This document shows positions 49,317-56,958 of a stretch of DNA of 64,000 nucleotides, in pieces. Source of the DNA: Cellvibrionales bacterium (GTDB taxonomy: Bacteria > Pseudomonadota > Gammaproteobacteria > Pseudomonadales > JAHEIH01). The first letter of the stretch is position 1, and each line of letters opens with the position of its first letter. The position numbers and the translations under genes are program-made. The stretch is taken from positions 1 through 64,000 of the forward strand of contig JAHEIH010000009.1 of NCBI GenBank assembly GCA_024639455.1, written 5' to 3'. Below the pieces are notes generated by a model, which saw only the letters and a list, made by a program, of their open reading frames with translations, was not told the DNA's origin and made no database searches.

Positions 49317-49964
49317 ATGGGTGTTGTCACTAAACGCTCTTCAATGACCTTTTTCTCTGATAGTGAAAGCCACTATAGCCATCGCGTACGTATTGTGTTA
49401 GCAGAAAAGGGTGTTACCGTAGATATCGTTGAAGTCGATAGCTCGCAGCCTATGCCGGCCGACGTTGTCGATAATAACCCCTACGGCGATCTACCCACGT
49501 TGATCGATCGCGAATTGGTGTTGTATGAATCAAAAGTGATGATGGAATACCTTGACGAGCGCTTCCCTCATCCGCCTTTGTTGCCAGTTTATCCTGTAGC
49601 ACGCGCAGAAAATCGCCTTTACATATTCCGTATTGAACGTGATTGGTGTGTGTTGGTAGATGACATTCTGTCGGGTGGCAACGCTAAGGCAGTAGAGAAG
49701 GCGCGTAAGCAGTTGCGCGACAGTCTTGTGTCTATTGCGCCTATTTTTGCTGAGAAACCTTTCTTCATGAGTGATGAGTTCACCTTGATTGATTGTTGTT
49801 TAGCGCCGATCTTGTGGCGTTTGCCTGTGTTGGGAATTGAGATTCCTAGCACTAAGCAGACCCTGCCGCTGCTGCAGTACATGGCTCGCTTGTTTGAGCG
49901 CGATGCGTTTAAAGAGAGTTTGACTGACCAGGAAAAAGAGATGCGTGACCTGGCAGGTAAATAA
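49317..49964 (+). CDS. sspA: stringent starvation protein A
   Basis: SspA (215 residues) is a glutathione-S-transferase-fold protein that binds RNA polymerase. The N-terminal thioredoxin-like part contains SESHYSHRVRIVLAEKG and NPYGDLPTLIDRELVLYES, and a helical C-terminal domain follows. AAGGAG precedes the ATG. It overlaps sspB by one base. Confidence 0.95.
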   Translation: MGVVTKRSSMTFFSDSESHYSHRVRIVLAEKGVTVDIVEVDSSQPMPADVVDNNPYGDLPTLIDRELVLYESKVMMEYLDERFPHPPLLPVYPVARAENRLYIFRIERDWCVLVDDILSGGNAKAVEKARKQLRDSLVSIAPIFAEKPFFMSDEFTLIDCCLAPILWRLPVLGIEIPSTKQTLPLLQYMARLFERDAFKESLTDQEKEMRDLAGK

Positions 49965-50356
49965 TGCTCCCGAACCGTCCTTACCTGTTAAAGGCGCTGT
50001 ATAGCTGGATTGTTGACAGTGCATGTACCCCTCATCTCTTGGTGAATGCTGAGATGGAGGGTGTGCAGGTGCCAGCCTCGTTTGTGCAGGACGGTCAAAT
50101 TATCCTGAATGTTTCTCCCTCCGCTGTTCAAGGCTTCCACATGGATTCTGATGGCGTGTCGTTTTCTGCGCGCTTTGGGGGGACACCGCACCACATATTT
50201 GCACCTATCGCAGCCATTCTTGGTATCTATGCTCGTGAAAATGGCCAGGGAATGGTGTTTGACGACGATTATGAAGAGGGTGAGCAACCCGAGCCCACGC
50301 CGCCCGAGTCGACCCCGCCGAGTAGTGGTCGCCCGAGCCTGAAAGTGGTTAAGTAG
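49964..50356 (+). CDS. sspB: ClpXP adaptor SspB
   Basis: SspB (130 residues) delivers SsrA-tagged proteins to ClpXP. It starts MLPNRPYLLKALYSWIVD and has FSARFGGTPHHIFAPIAAILGIYA; an acidic/proline linker leads to the C-terminal RPSLKVVK tail that docks on ClpX. Standard length and operon. Confidence 0.95.
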   Translation: MLPNRPYLLKALYSWIVDSACTPHLLVNAEMEGVQVPASFVQDGQIILNVSPSAVQGFHMDSDGVSFSARFGGTPHHIFAPIAAILGIYARENGQGMVFDDDYEEGEQPEPTPPESTPPSSGRPSLKVVK

Positions 50357-50383
50357 TTTTTTTATCGGTCCTTGTGGGGCGAC

Positions 50384-50953
50384 TTACTCAATAATTTCAA
50401 AAATACGGACGACTTTTCTTACCCCGGATGTGTTGCGAGCAATGTCTGAGGCACGTTCAGCTTCTGCATTGGTTAAAAGGCCCATTAAATACGTCACCCC
50501 GTTTTCGGTAATAACTACAACGCGGTCAGATTGTACCGATTCCGCCACTATCAACTTGCTTTTGATCTTGCTGGTGATCCAAGTGTCGTTGGCGGCAGAA
50601 AGGGTAGAAACGGGGCCGGCAATTTCCAATTCGTTGTGGACACGGCGCACCTTTCGGGTTTTCTGCGCTATCTCGCCTGCGCTTGTTTTTAGATCGTCGC
50701 TAGGCACCTGGCCAATCAGCAGCACAACGCCATTGTACGCGTGGACACTGACATTAGCAGTCTCATACGCGTCGTTAGTTTTTACCAGATTGACCTCAAT
50801 TTTTGTTTCTATTAGGTCGTCGTCGACGGCTGTTCCCGGCGTGCGGCGACCGTAGTCCTCGTGCAGCGGGCCGTGGCTGGTGGCGGCGATGAAGTTACTG
50901 CAGCCGCTCAAGAAAAGAAAGGTTGATAGAAGGGTGGCAAGAAGTAGTCGCAT
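50384..50953 (-). CDS. dolP: double BON-domain outer-membrane lipoprotein DolP (YraP)
   Basis: The 189-residue protein has a signal peptide with lipobox LSGC and two BON domains (about 45-110 and 120-185, including NGVVLLIGQV and NGVTYLMGLLT). DolP binds anionic phospholipids and supports outer-membrane integrity. Last gene of lpoA-yraN-diaA-dolP, as in E. coli. Confidence 0.92.
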   Translation of the reverse strand: MRLLLATLLSTFLFLSGCSNFIAATSHGPLHEDYGRRTPGTAVDDDLIETKIEVNLVKTNDAYETANVSVHAYNGVVLLIGQVPSDDLKTSAGEIAQKTRKVRRVHNELEIAGPVSTLSAANDTWITSKIKSKLIVAESVQSDRVVVITENGVTYLMGLLTNAEAERASDIARNTSGVRKVVRIFEIIE

Positions 50954-50962
50954 GGTAATCCC

Positions 50963-51544
50963 TTAGTGGCTAAAAAGTGATTGTTCGATCATGTCGGTCA
51001 GTGCGGTGACCACCAATAGCTCTATTTGTAATAGGACGGCGGGGTTGTCGCACTCAATGCCCACTGATATATCGCCATCGCCAAGCAGCGTGAGAATATT
51101 TTGGCTGCTGTTGGGGTGTATGACAACAACATAAATGTCGCGATCATGGGCGGTTTGAATGGTGGTGTTTAGGTTGGCGTACTGTTGGTCGCTATCGATG
51201 ATTAGTAGGCAGTCGCCGGGAAGACCTAGTGCGCGAAGCTGTCTGGCATAGACTTCGTTGTACTTGTAACGATGGCTGATCGCACTGATGGTGGTGGCAC
51301 TATCGTTAAGGCAAAACGCGGGTAGGGCTGGGCGTTCATTGTTGGTGTGGTTGAGCATTTGCTGACAAAAAGTTTGCGCGATGGTGCCGCCAAAACCATT
51401 GCCACATGCAAAAATTTTGCGATCGTTGAGGATGGTGCTTACCATTAGTTCCAAGGCGGGTGCCATGCTGTCAGGTAGGCTATCCATATTGTTCAGCAGG
51501 GTGTCCAAATGCTGTTGAAACAGGCTCCCCATCGATGAATCCAT
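50963..51544 (-). CDS. diaA: DiaA-like SIS-domain protein
   Basis: This 193-residue SIS-fold protein lies where diaA stands in E. coli, between yraN and dolP. DiaA binds DnaA and stimulates initiation. The core matches (KIFACGNGFGGTIAQ, NERPALPAFCLN, YARQLRALGLPGDCLLII, and a C-terminal LTDMIEQSLF). The serine/threonine loops that bind sugar phosphate are missing: GNGTSA is GNGFGG and the STRGNS-like loop is DSDQQYAN. A regulatory role is therefore more likely than isomerase activity. Confidence 0.82.
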   Translation of the reverse strand: MDSSMGSLFQQHLDTLLNNMDSLPDSMAPALELMVSTILNDRKIFACGNGFGGTIAQTFCQQMLNHTNNERPALPAFCLNDSATTISAISHRYKYNEVYARQLRALGLPGDCLLIIDSDQQYANLNTTIQTAHDRDIYVVVIHPNSSQNILTLLGDGDISVGIECDNPAVLLQIELLVVTALTDMIEQSLFSH

Positions 51545-51553
51545 AATTATCCC

Positions 51554-51913
51554 TTAATATGCCTCAAATGCGGCCTCGATTATATCGATGTACATGTTAT
51601 CGCCGCGAAGTGAGACGCAAGCGACATCAAAACGAATAGGCACAGTATGCCAAACCGGATGGCGATTGAGAAAGTGTTTCAAACAACGAATGATTTTTTG
51701 TTGTTTTTTAGGTGTGACAAATTCGGCGGGTGTGCCGAATCTGTTGTCGCTACGCGCTTTAACTTCAGTGACCACCAGTGTGCCATGGTGTTCGCTCAGA
51801 ATGTCGATTTCACCAAAGCGGCTGTGAACATTGGTCTCAATTATACGATGCCCCGCATGGCTCAAATGTTCAGATACTGCTTGTTCTGCCTGTGAACCGC
51901 GCTGTTTGCTCAT
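51554..51913 (-). CDS. yraN: YraN family (UPF0102) nuclease-like protein
   Basis: The 119-residue protein starts MSKQRGSQAEQAVSEHL and has the endonuclease-like core NVHSRFGEIDILSEHHGTLVVTEVKAR; the family's GEIDLI/VEVK residues match a PD-(D/E)XK nuclease fold. No function is proven in most bacteria. A 23-codon upstream frame overlapping lpoA is rejected because the family starts at the chosen Met. Confidence 0.88.
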   Translation of the reverse strand: MSKQRGSQAEQAVSEHLSHAGHRIIETNVHSRFGEIDILSEHHGTLVVTEVKARSDNRFGTPAEFVTPKKQQKIIRCLKHFLNRHPVWHTVPIRFDVACVSLRGDNMYIDIIEAAFEAY

Positions 51914-51914
51914 G

Positions 51915-53720
51915 CTATTGTATGGCTGGGAGCGGTTCGGCTGTGCCGTTATTGAAAATGGCCCAGTCGAGTTGTCGCACAACTTTTCGCTGATCGTCGA
52001 GTTTTAGGGTGCCGGTCGCGCCTTGTAATTGCATGCCAACGCTGGGGTCGAGTAGGGCGAAGCGCTGGTGCAGGCGATAGGCGTCGATGCCCATAGCAAA
52101 CAAGCGTTTGAAGCGGACACCCAGTACTTCTTGTTGAGAGCTGGCGCTATCAAAGAGCCAGGGAATATCGTTAAAGCGCACGCCCTCTAGATCCCGGTCG
52201 GCGGTGGCGTCGGGCTCGCCGGTGTAGGCCATTGAGCTACTGTAGAGCGGTATGTCTTGTGAATAGTGGAAGGCAAACAGCGGGCTGATCGAGCGCGCTT
52301 CCTGTGGTTTGCCAAACACCGCGGCCATGTCGATATCCTGGCGTCGACGCGGTTCGAACTGCATAGATAGGCCTGTATTTAAAGCTAATCGGCGCTTGCG
52401 CATTTCGCTCTTATCGATATTAAGGGCTGTTTTAATGGTATTGGAAATGTCTTTGCCGTCTTCGTATCTTCCGTTTTGGCTAATGGTGCCGCCCAATGTT
52501 AACCAGCGATCTATAAAGGCCTGTTGCAGGCGATCGCCTAAGCTGTTGTTGGGAGTGATGACGAGCGCGCGCATGCCTGTTTCAACAATGGCGCGGTCGG
52601 CGATTTGTGCGGCTTCATCCTCGGGATTCAAACCAAAGCTAATTAGGTTGTCGGCGAGACTTCCGTCATTCAGTACATTGAGCAATAGAGTGTTGGGGAT
52701 TTCTTTGGCGCGGGTCGCCACTGCCACTACTTTATCTTTGTTGAAGGGGCCGATAACGACGTCGGCATCACTTTGTAGGATGTGTTCTACGATAGCATCG
52801 CTGTCGAGCGGTTGACTGTCGATGAAGCTTATTTTGGGGGTGGGTAGTCCTGCGTCACGTTGTTTCCAATAGGCGTAAAGGATGCCGTCGCGAATGGTTT
52901 GGCCAACTACGGCGAGCGGGCCGCTAGTGGGTAGGGCGACCAATACATTGCCGGGCAGGTTATTGGCCGCTTGCTGTAGTTTTTGTAATCCGCCGGGAAG
53001 GTTGGCGTTGGCTTCGTGTTTTGGCCAACGCTGCTGCCAGTTGCTCAGGGTGTTGGCTTGCAAGGTGACATCGGCATTTCCATCCCGGTAAAGGCTGGCG
53101 AGTTCTAGCCAGCCACGTAACTGCTGGTTAGGGGTGTTGTTCGATAGCGAGTCCAGCTCGGCTTTGTCCAAAAGGAGTAGGAAGCGCCAAATTTGTTGTT
53201 GGTTGGCTTCGCGCTCGGAGGGGGAGATTAATTGGCCTCTTGCGAGAAGGTTGTTGATGGCCGACGGGATCAGGCCCAATTTGGCTTGCAGGGCTGCCTG
53301 TTGCCAAAGGTATTGGCTGGTCAGTTGTGGTGATACGCGTAAGCTGGCTTGATTGACGCGGCTGTCGCTCAGTGTGGCAAGCGCCGCGCTGTTGTCATTG
53401 TCATGTTGTTGCAGTGCGCTGCGCACAAGTGCGCGCCTAACGTCACCGGCCGTATCCAGTATGGCATTGTCCAATTGATTGATGAGTGCGCGCAGAAGTG
53501 GCCACTTTTGTTCTGTAAGCGCCATTTCGGCGGCGTCTAGTTGTAATTGGCTGGCTTTTGCGCCGCTGGTGTTTTCGACACGGCGCAGTGTGGCGGCAAG
53601 TTTATCCTGGGGTTGGCTGGACGTTGCGGTGACGCGATCCGGCTTGTTCGGTGTTCCGCCACAGGATGCCAATAGCAGGGCTAAACAAGCTGTACTGATT
53701 AAATGAGGCGCGCGTTTCAT
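51915..53720 (-). CDS. lpoA: penicillin-binding protein activator LpoA
   Basis: LpoA (601 residues) is an outer-membrane lipoprotein that activates PBP1a. The signal peptide ends in LASC. A helical TPR-like N-terminal domain (about 40-260) precedes a periplasmic-binding-protein-like C-domain (about 265-590, with VALPTSGPLAVVGQTIRDGI). It leads the leftward operon and is divergent from rsmI. Confidence 0.92.
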   Translation of the reverse strand: MKRAPHLISTACLALLLASCGGTPNKPDRVTATSSQPQDKLAATLRRVENTSGAKASQLQLDAAEMALTEQKWPLLRALINQLDNAILDTAGDVRRALVRSALQQHDNDNSAALATLSDSRVNQASLRVSPQLTSQYLWQQAALQAKLGLIPSAINNLLARGQLISPSEREANQQQIWRFLLLLDKAELDSLSNNTPNQQLRGWLELASLYRDGNADVTLQANTLSNWQQRWPKHEANANLPGGLQKLQQAANNLPGNVLVALPTSGPLAVVGQTIRDGILYAYWKQRDAGLPTPKISFIDSQPLDSDAIVEHILQSDADVVIGPFNKDKVVAVATRAKEIPNTLLLNVLNDGSLADNLISFGLNPEDEAAQIADRAIVETGMRALVITPNNSLGDRLQQAFIDRWLTLGGTISQNGRYEDGKDISNTIKTALNIDKSEMRKRRLALNTGLSMQFEPRRRQDIDMAAVFGKPQEARSISPLFAFHYSQDIPLYSSSMAYTGEPDATADRDLEGVRFNDIPWLFDSASSQQEVLGVRFKRLFAMGIDAYRLHQRFALLDPSVGMQLQGATGTLKLDDQRKVVRQLDWAIFNNGTAEPLPAIQ

Positions 53721-53781
53721 GCTACAGTGTCCCGATTAAAAAACAATGTCCCTATGATAGTGGATTTAATGGAAAACAACT

Positions 53782-54627
53782 ATGGACCAAAGTACGGCAA
53801 CCCTCTACGTTGTGGCAACACCTATCGGCAACTTGCAAGATATGCAGCCAAGAGCGGTCGAAATCTTGCGCACGGTGTCGTTAATTGCGGCAGAGGATTC
53901 GCGTCACAGCGCGCCTTTATTGCGTCATTTTGATATAGCGGTCCCGGTTTGGGCCTACCATGATCACTCTGATCAGCACCGAACAGCGGCTATTATCGAG
54001 CGTCTGCAGGGTGGTGAAGATGTTGCGCTTATTTCAGATGCGGGCACGCCGTTGATTTCTGATCCAGGTTATCGTCTTGTGGATGCCGCGCATCAGAACG
54101 GTATTCGCGTATGCCCCATTCCGGGGGCCTGCGCTATGGTGGCGGCACTCAGCGCCTCTGGTTTGCCCACTGACCGTTTTCGTTTCGCCGGGTTTTTGCC
54201 TGCTAAGTCACAAGCGCGGATCAATGTGCTTTCGGGGTTCGAGAAGGTCTCGGATACATTGGTGTTTTATGAGGCGCCGCATCGTCTATTGGATACGTTG
54301 CGCGATATGCAGGTCGTCTATGGTGATGAGCGTGTAGTGGTGTTGGCGCGTGAGTTGACCAAGATGTTTGAGACCGTTCGGCGCCTGCCTTTGGCTGAGA
54401 TGGTGCAATGGGTGGCTTCGGACAGCAATCAGCAGCGGGGTGAGTGCGTGCTGTTGTTGAAAGGGGTTGTTGAGGAGGTGTCGTCGCTAACCCCTGAGGC
54501 GGAAAAGACCATGCGGGTTTTGGCGGAGGAGCTGCCATTGAAGCAGGCGGCAGCACTGGCGGCAAAAATTACCGGGCTAAAAAAGAATGCTCTTTACCAG
54601 TGGGCATTAGACACGTTGAAAACATAG
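53782..54627 (+). CDS. rsmI: 16S rRNA 2'-O-ribose C1402 methyltransferase
   Basis: RsmI (281 residues) methylates C1402 of 16S rRNA together with RsmH, whose gene is 1.1 kb downstream. LYVVATPIGNLQDMQPRAVE and DVALISDAGTPLISDPG are tetrapyrrole-methylase-fold SAM motifs. The ATG at 53782 is chosen by family alignment. Confidence 0.95.
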   Translation: MDQSTATLYVVATPIGNLQDMQPRAVEILRTVSLIAAEDSRHSAPLLRHFDIAVPVWAYHDHSDQHRTAAIIERLQGGEDVALISDAGTPLISDPGYRLVDAAHQNGIRVCPIPGACAMVAALSASGLPTDRFRFAGFLPAKSQARINVLSGFEKVSDTLVFYEAPHRLLDTLRDMQVVYGDERVVVLARELTKMFETVRRLPLAEMVQWVASDSNQQRGECVLLLKGVVEEVSSLTPEAEKTMRVLAEELPLKQAAALAAKITGLKKNALYQWALDTLKT

Positions 54628-54630
54628 TGC

Positions 54631-54659
54631 TTGCATTCATGGTGAGCACTAATTAGACT
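54631..54659 (+). promoter_or_regulatory. promoter of rnpB
   Basis: TTGCAT (54631-54636), 17 bases and TAGACT (54654-54659) precede the predicted RNA start (about 54665) by the right distance. The -35 overlaps the region just after the rsmI stop. Confidence 0.65.
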
Positions 54660-54664
54660 GCTTT

Positions 54665-55010
<346 letters not shown>

Positions 55011-55035
55011 TTCTTTTCCTGTTATTTAATCCTTT

Positions 55036-55060
55036 GAACTTAAAGTATCACTTTAAGTTC
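55036..55060. repeat. perfect 11-bp palindrome between rnpB and mraZ
   Basis: GAACTTAAAGT (55036-55046) and its exact complement (55050-55060) flank ATC. It lies 26 bases past rnpB and 118 bases before the mraZ -35. It could be a second rnpB terminator (weak T-run follows) or an operator. The rest of the 265-base gap holds the mraZ promoter and repeat array and no gene. Confidence 0.6.
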
Positions 55061-55177
55061 GTTTCTTATGCCTCTGAAATCCTTCTGTTTTTATTTTTTG
55101 TCCTGGTGATTTTTTGGACGTTCGTCGCCAATCCCCTCTCGATCGTGCATTTTGGCCACCATTTCCCGTTTTGAATC

Positions 55178-55206
55178 TTGACTTTTTGACTTTGGGGTCG
55201 CATAGT
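55178..55206 (+). promoter_or_regulatory. promoter of mraZ and the dcw cluster
   Basis: TTGACT (55178-55183), 17 bases and CATAGT (55201-55206) form the best sigma70 match; a second TTGACT at 55186-55191 is nearby. The -10 is inside the repeat array that probably binds MraZ. Confidence 0.5.
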
Positions 55207-55270
55207 GTCGCGAAGTGGGAGATTGTGGCATAAAGTGTCGTTTCTCAAAATTTTGGGTCGAAAAGTGGGG
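55195..55270 (+). promoter_or_regulatory. MraZ operator: 10-bp phased repeat array
   Basis: Hexamers of the form GKGKSG or close to it start at 55195, 55205, 55215, 55225, 55235, 55255 and 55265 (GGGTCG, GTGTCG, GTGGGA, GTGGCA, GTGTCG, GGGTCG, GTGGGG); only the 55245 slot is empty. E. coli MraZ is known to bind TGGGN direct repeats spaced by 5 bases before its own gene. Here the last unit overlaps the mraZ ribosome binding site (GGGGAAG, 55267-55273). Confidence 0.7.
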
Positions 55271-55275
55271 AAGAC

Positions 55276-55734
55276 GTGTTTAGAGGCGTATCACACATCA
55301 ATTTGGATGCGAAGGGGCGGATGGCTATGCCAGCGAAATACCGCGATCGCGTTGCGTCTGAATTTGGTGGGCAGATGGTGATGACCATCGATACCCAAAC
55401 GCGCTGCCTTTTGTTGTACCCGCTTTCAACCTGGGAGGTGCTGGAGAAACAGATCCAGGAACTGCCCTCGTTTGATCCATCGGTTAAACGCTTTCAGCGT
55501 CTAACTATCGGTTATGCGAGTGATCTTGAGTTGGATGGTAGTGGTCGCGTGCTGTTGCCGCAGACCCTACGCGACTATGCCTCGCTCGACAAGAAAATCG
55601 TCTTGGTGGGTCAGGGTAAAAAATTCGAGCTATGGAGCGAAGAGGCTTGGATGGAGAGTCGTGAGGCGTGGTTGGCTGAAGAGGCGGAAGGCGATTTGCT
55701 GGCTTCGGATGCACTGAAGAATTTGGCGATGTAA
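55276..55734 (+). CDS. mraZ: transcriptional regulator MraZ
   Basis: MraZ (152 residues) is an AbrB-like DNA-binding ring protein that represses the dcw cluster. Both DXXXR motifs are present: [15 protein letters not shown] near the N-terminus and [15 protein letters not shown] in the second half. The GTG start at 55276 lies after GGGGAAG. Its stop overlaps the rsmH start (TAATG). Confidence 0.95.
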   Translation: MFRGVSHINLDAKGRMAMPAKYRDRVASEFGGQMVMTIDTQTRCLLLYPLSTWEVLEKQIQELPSFDPSVKRFQRLTIGYASDLELDGSGRVLLPQTLRDYASLDKKIVLVGQGKKFELWSEEAWMESREAWLAEEAEGDLLASDALKNLAM

Positions 55735-56654
55735 TGGCTGAGCATGTCACGGTTCTGTTGCACGAAGCGGTCAGCGCACTGGATATTAAGTCTGATGGTT
55801 GTTATGTCGATGGAACGTTTGGGCGAGGTGGTCATAGCCGCCTGATACTGCAATCGCTGGGGTCGACTGGGCGTTTGGTGGGTGTCGATAAAGACCCGCT
55901 GGCCATTGCTGCCGGCAAGGCCCTTGCGGCAGAGGATGGGCGTTTCGATATTGCCCATGGCTCGTTTGCCGATTTGCCACGTGTGCTCGCTGAACGTGGT
56001 ATCGAAGGTGTTGATGGTGTGTTGCTGGACCTGGGGGTCTCTTCGCCGCAGTTGGATGATGCGGCGCGAGGCTTTAGCTTTCAAAAAGATGGCCCGCTAG
56101 ATATGCGCATGGATACCTCCTCGGGTGAGAGTGCGGCGCAATGGGTTAATCGAGAGAAAGAAGCTGAGTTGGTAAGGGTCTTTAAGACCTTCGGTGAAGA
56201 GCGGTTTAGTAAGCGAATCGCAGCGGCGATTGTGAAAGAGCGAGCGGTAAGGCCGTTTGAAACAACACTGCATTTGGCGAAAGTGGTGGCGGAAGCTCAC
56301 CCCGCTTGGGAAAAGCATAAGCACCCAGCGACAAGGGTTTTTCAAGCGATTCGCATTTACGTCAACAACGAGCTAGGTGATTTAGAGCATGTTTTGCAGC
56401 AAGCCTGTGATGTGCTCGTGCCAGGTGGTCGATTGGTGGTGATTAGTTTTCACTCCCTTGAAGATCGCATGGTTAAGCAGTTTATGCGGCGCCAGCAAAA
56501 AGGGGACGAGTTGCCCCCAGGGGTGCCGGTTCGCGAAGAAGCGTTGAATAAAAAGATGCGCCTGATCGGAAAAGCCGTAATGGCCAGTGACGAGGAAGTC
56601 GCTGTCAACGTTCGTTCGCGCAGCGCAGTGATGCGCGCAGCGGAAAAGCTATAA
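55734..56654 (+). CDS. rsmH: 16S rRNA N4-methyltransferase RsmH (MraW)
   Basis: RsmH (306 residues) N4-methylates C1402 of 16S r[15 protein letters not shown] at the start, [16 protein letters not shown] (SAM site), [20 protein letters not shown] and [15 protein letters not shown] are diagnostic. It completes the C1402 modification with RsmI. Confidence 0.97.
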   Translation: MAEHVTVLLHEAVSALDIKSDGCYVDGTFGRGGHSRLILQSLGSTGRLVGVDKDPLAIAAGKALAAEDGRFDIAHGSFADLPRVLAERGIEGVDGVLLDLGVSSPQLDDAARGFSFQKDGPLDMRMDTSSGESAAQWVNREKEAELVRVFKTFGEERFSKRIAAAIVKERAVRPFETTLHLAKVVAEAHPAWEKHKHPATRVFQAIRIYVNNELGDLEHVLQQACDVLVPGGRLVVISFHSLEDRMVKQFMRRQQKGDELPPGVPVREEALNKKMRLIGKAVMASDEEVAVNVRSRSAVMRAAEKL

Positions 56655-56694
56655 GAAGTTCGCCGTACCCATCAGCGGGGCGGTAGGGGTAAAA

Positions 56695-56958
56695 GTGAAA
56701 TATCGAGTGCAGTGGTTGCTACTAGTGCTGGTGGTGATGTCGGCGGTGGGTGTCGAGTATATGGCCCATCAAAGCCGTGCCATGTTTGGTGATCTACAGC
56801 GATTATTGCGTGAAGAAGAAGATCTGCGTGCTGATTGGGGCCGTTTGCATTTAGAGATGAGCACCTGGGGTGCTCATGCTCGGATTGAAAAATTAGCTCG
56901 GGACCGTCTGGTAATGGATGTACCAGGCATGGAAAATATTGAGGTTATCTCACAGTGA
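56695..56958 (+). CDS. ftsL: cell-division protein FtsL
   Basis: FtsL (87 residues) is a bitopic division protein with a short N-terminus, one transmembrane helix (about 6-24) and a periplasmic coiled coil (27-60) ending RDRLVMDVPGMENIEVI. It forms FtsQLB and activates FtsWI. A GTG start at 56695 follows GGTAGGGG. The stop overlaps ftsI as GTGA. Confidence 0.9.
   Translation: MKYRVQWLLLVLVVMSAVGVEYMAHQSRAMFGDLQRLLREEEDLRADWGRLHLEMSTWGAHARIEKLARDRLVMDVPGMENIEVISQ

Noticed and set aside
55195-55270. CRISPR-like or satellite repeat
   Set aside because: The units are only about 6 bases in 10-bp phase and sit at the mraZ promoter, which matches an MraZ operator and not a CRISPR array.
55276-55734. 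AbrB-type antitoxin of a toxin-antitoxin pair
   Set aside because: Two DXXXR motifs and the dcw location identify MraZ; no toxin gene is adjacent.
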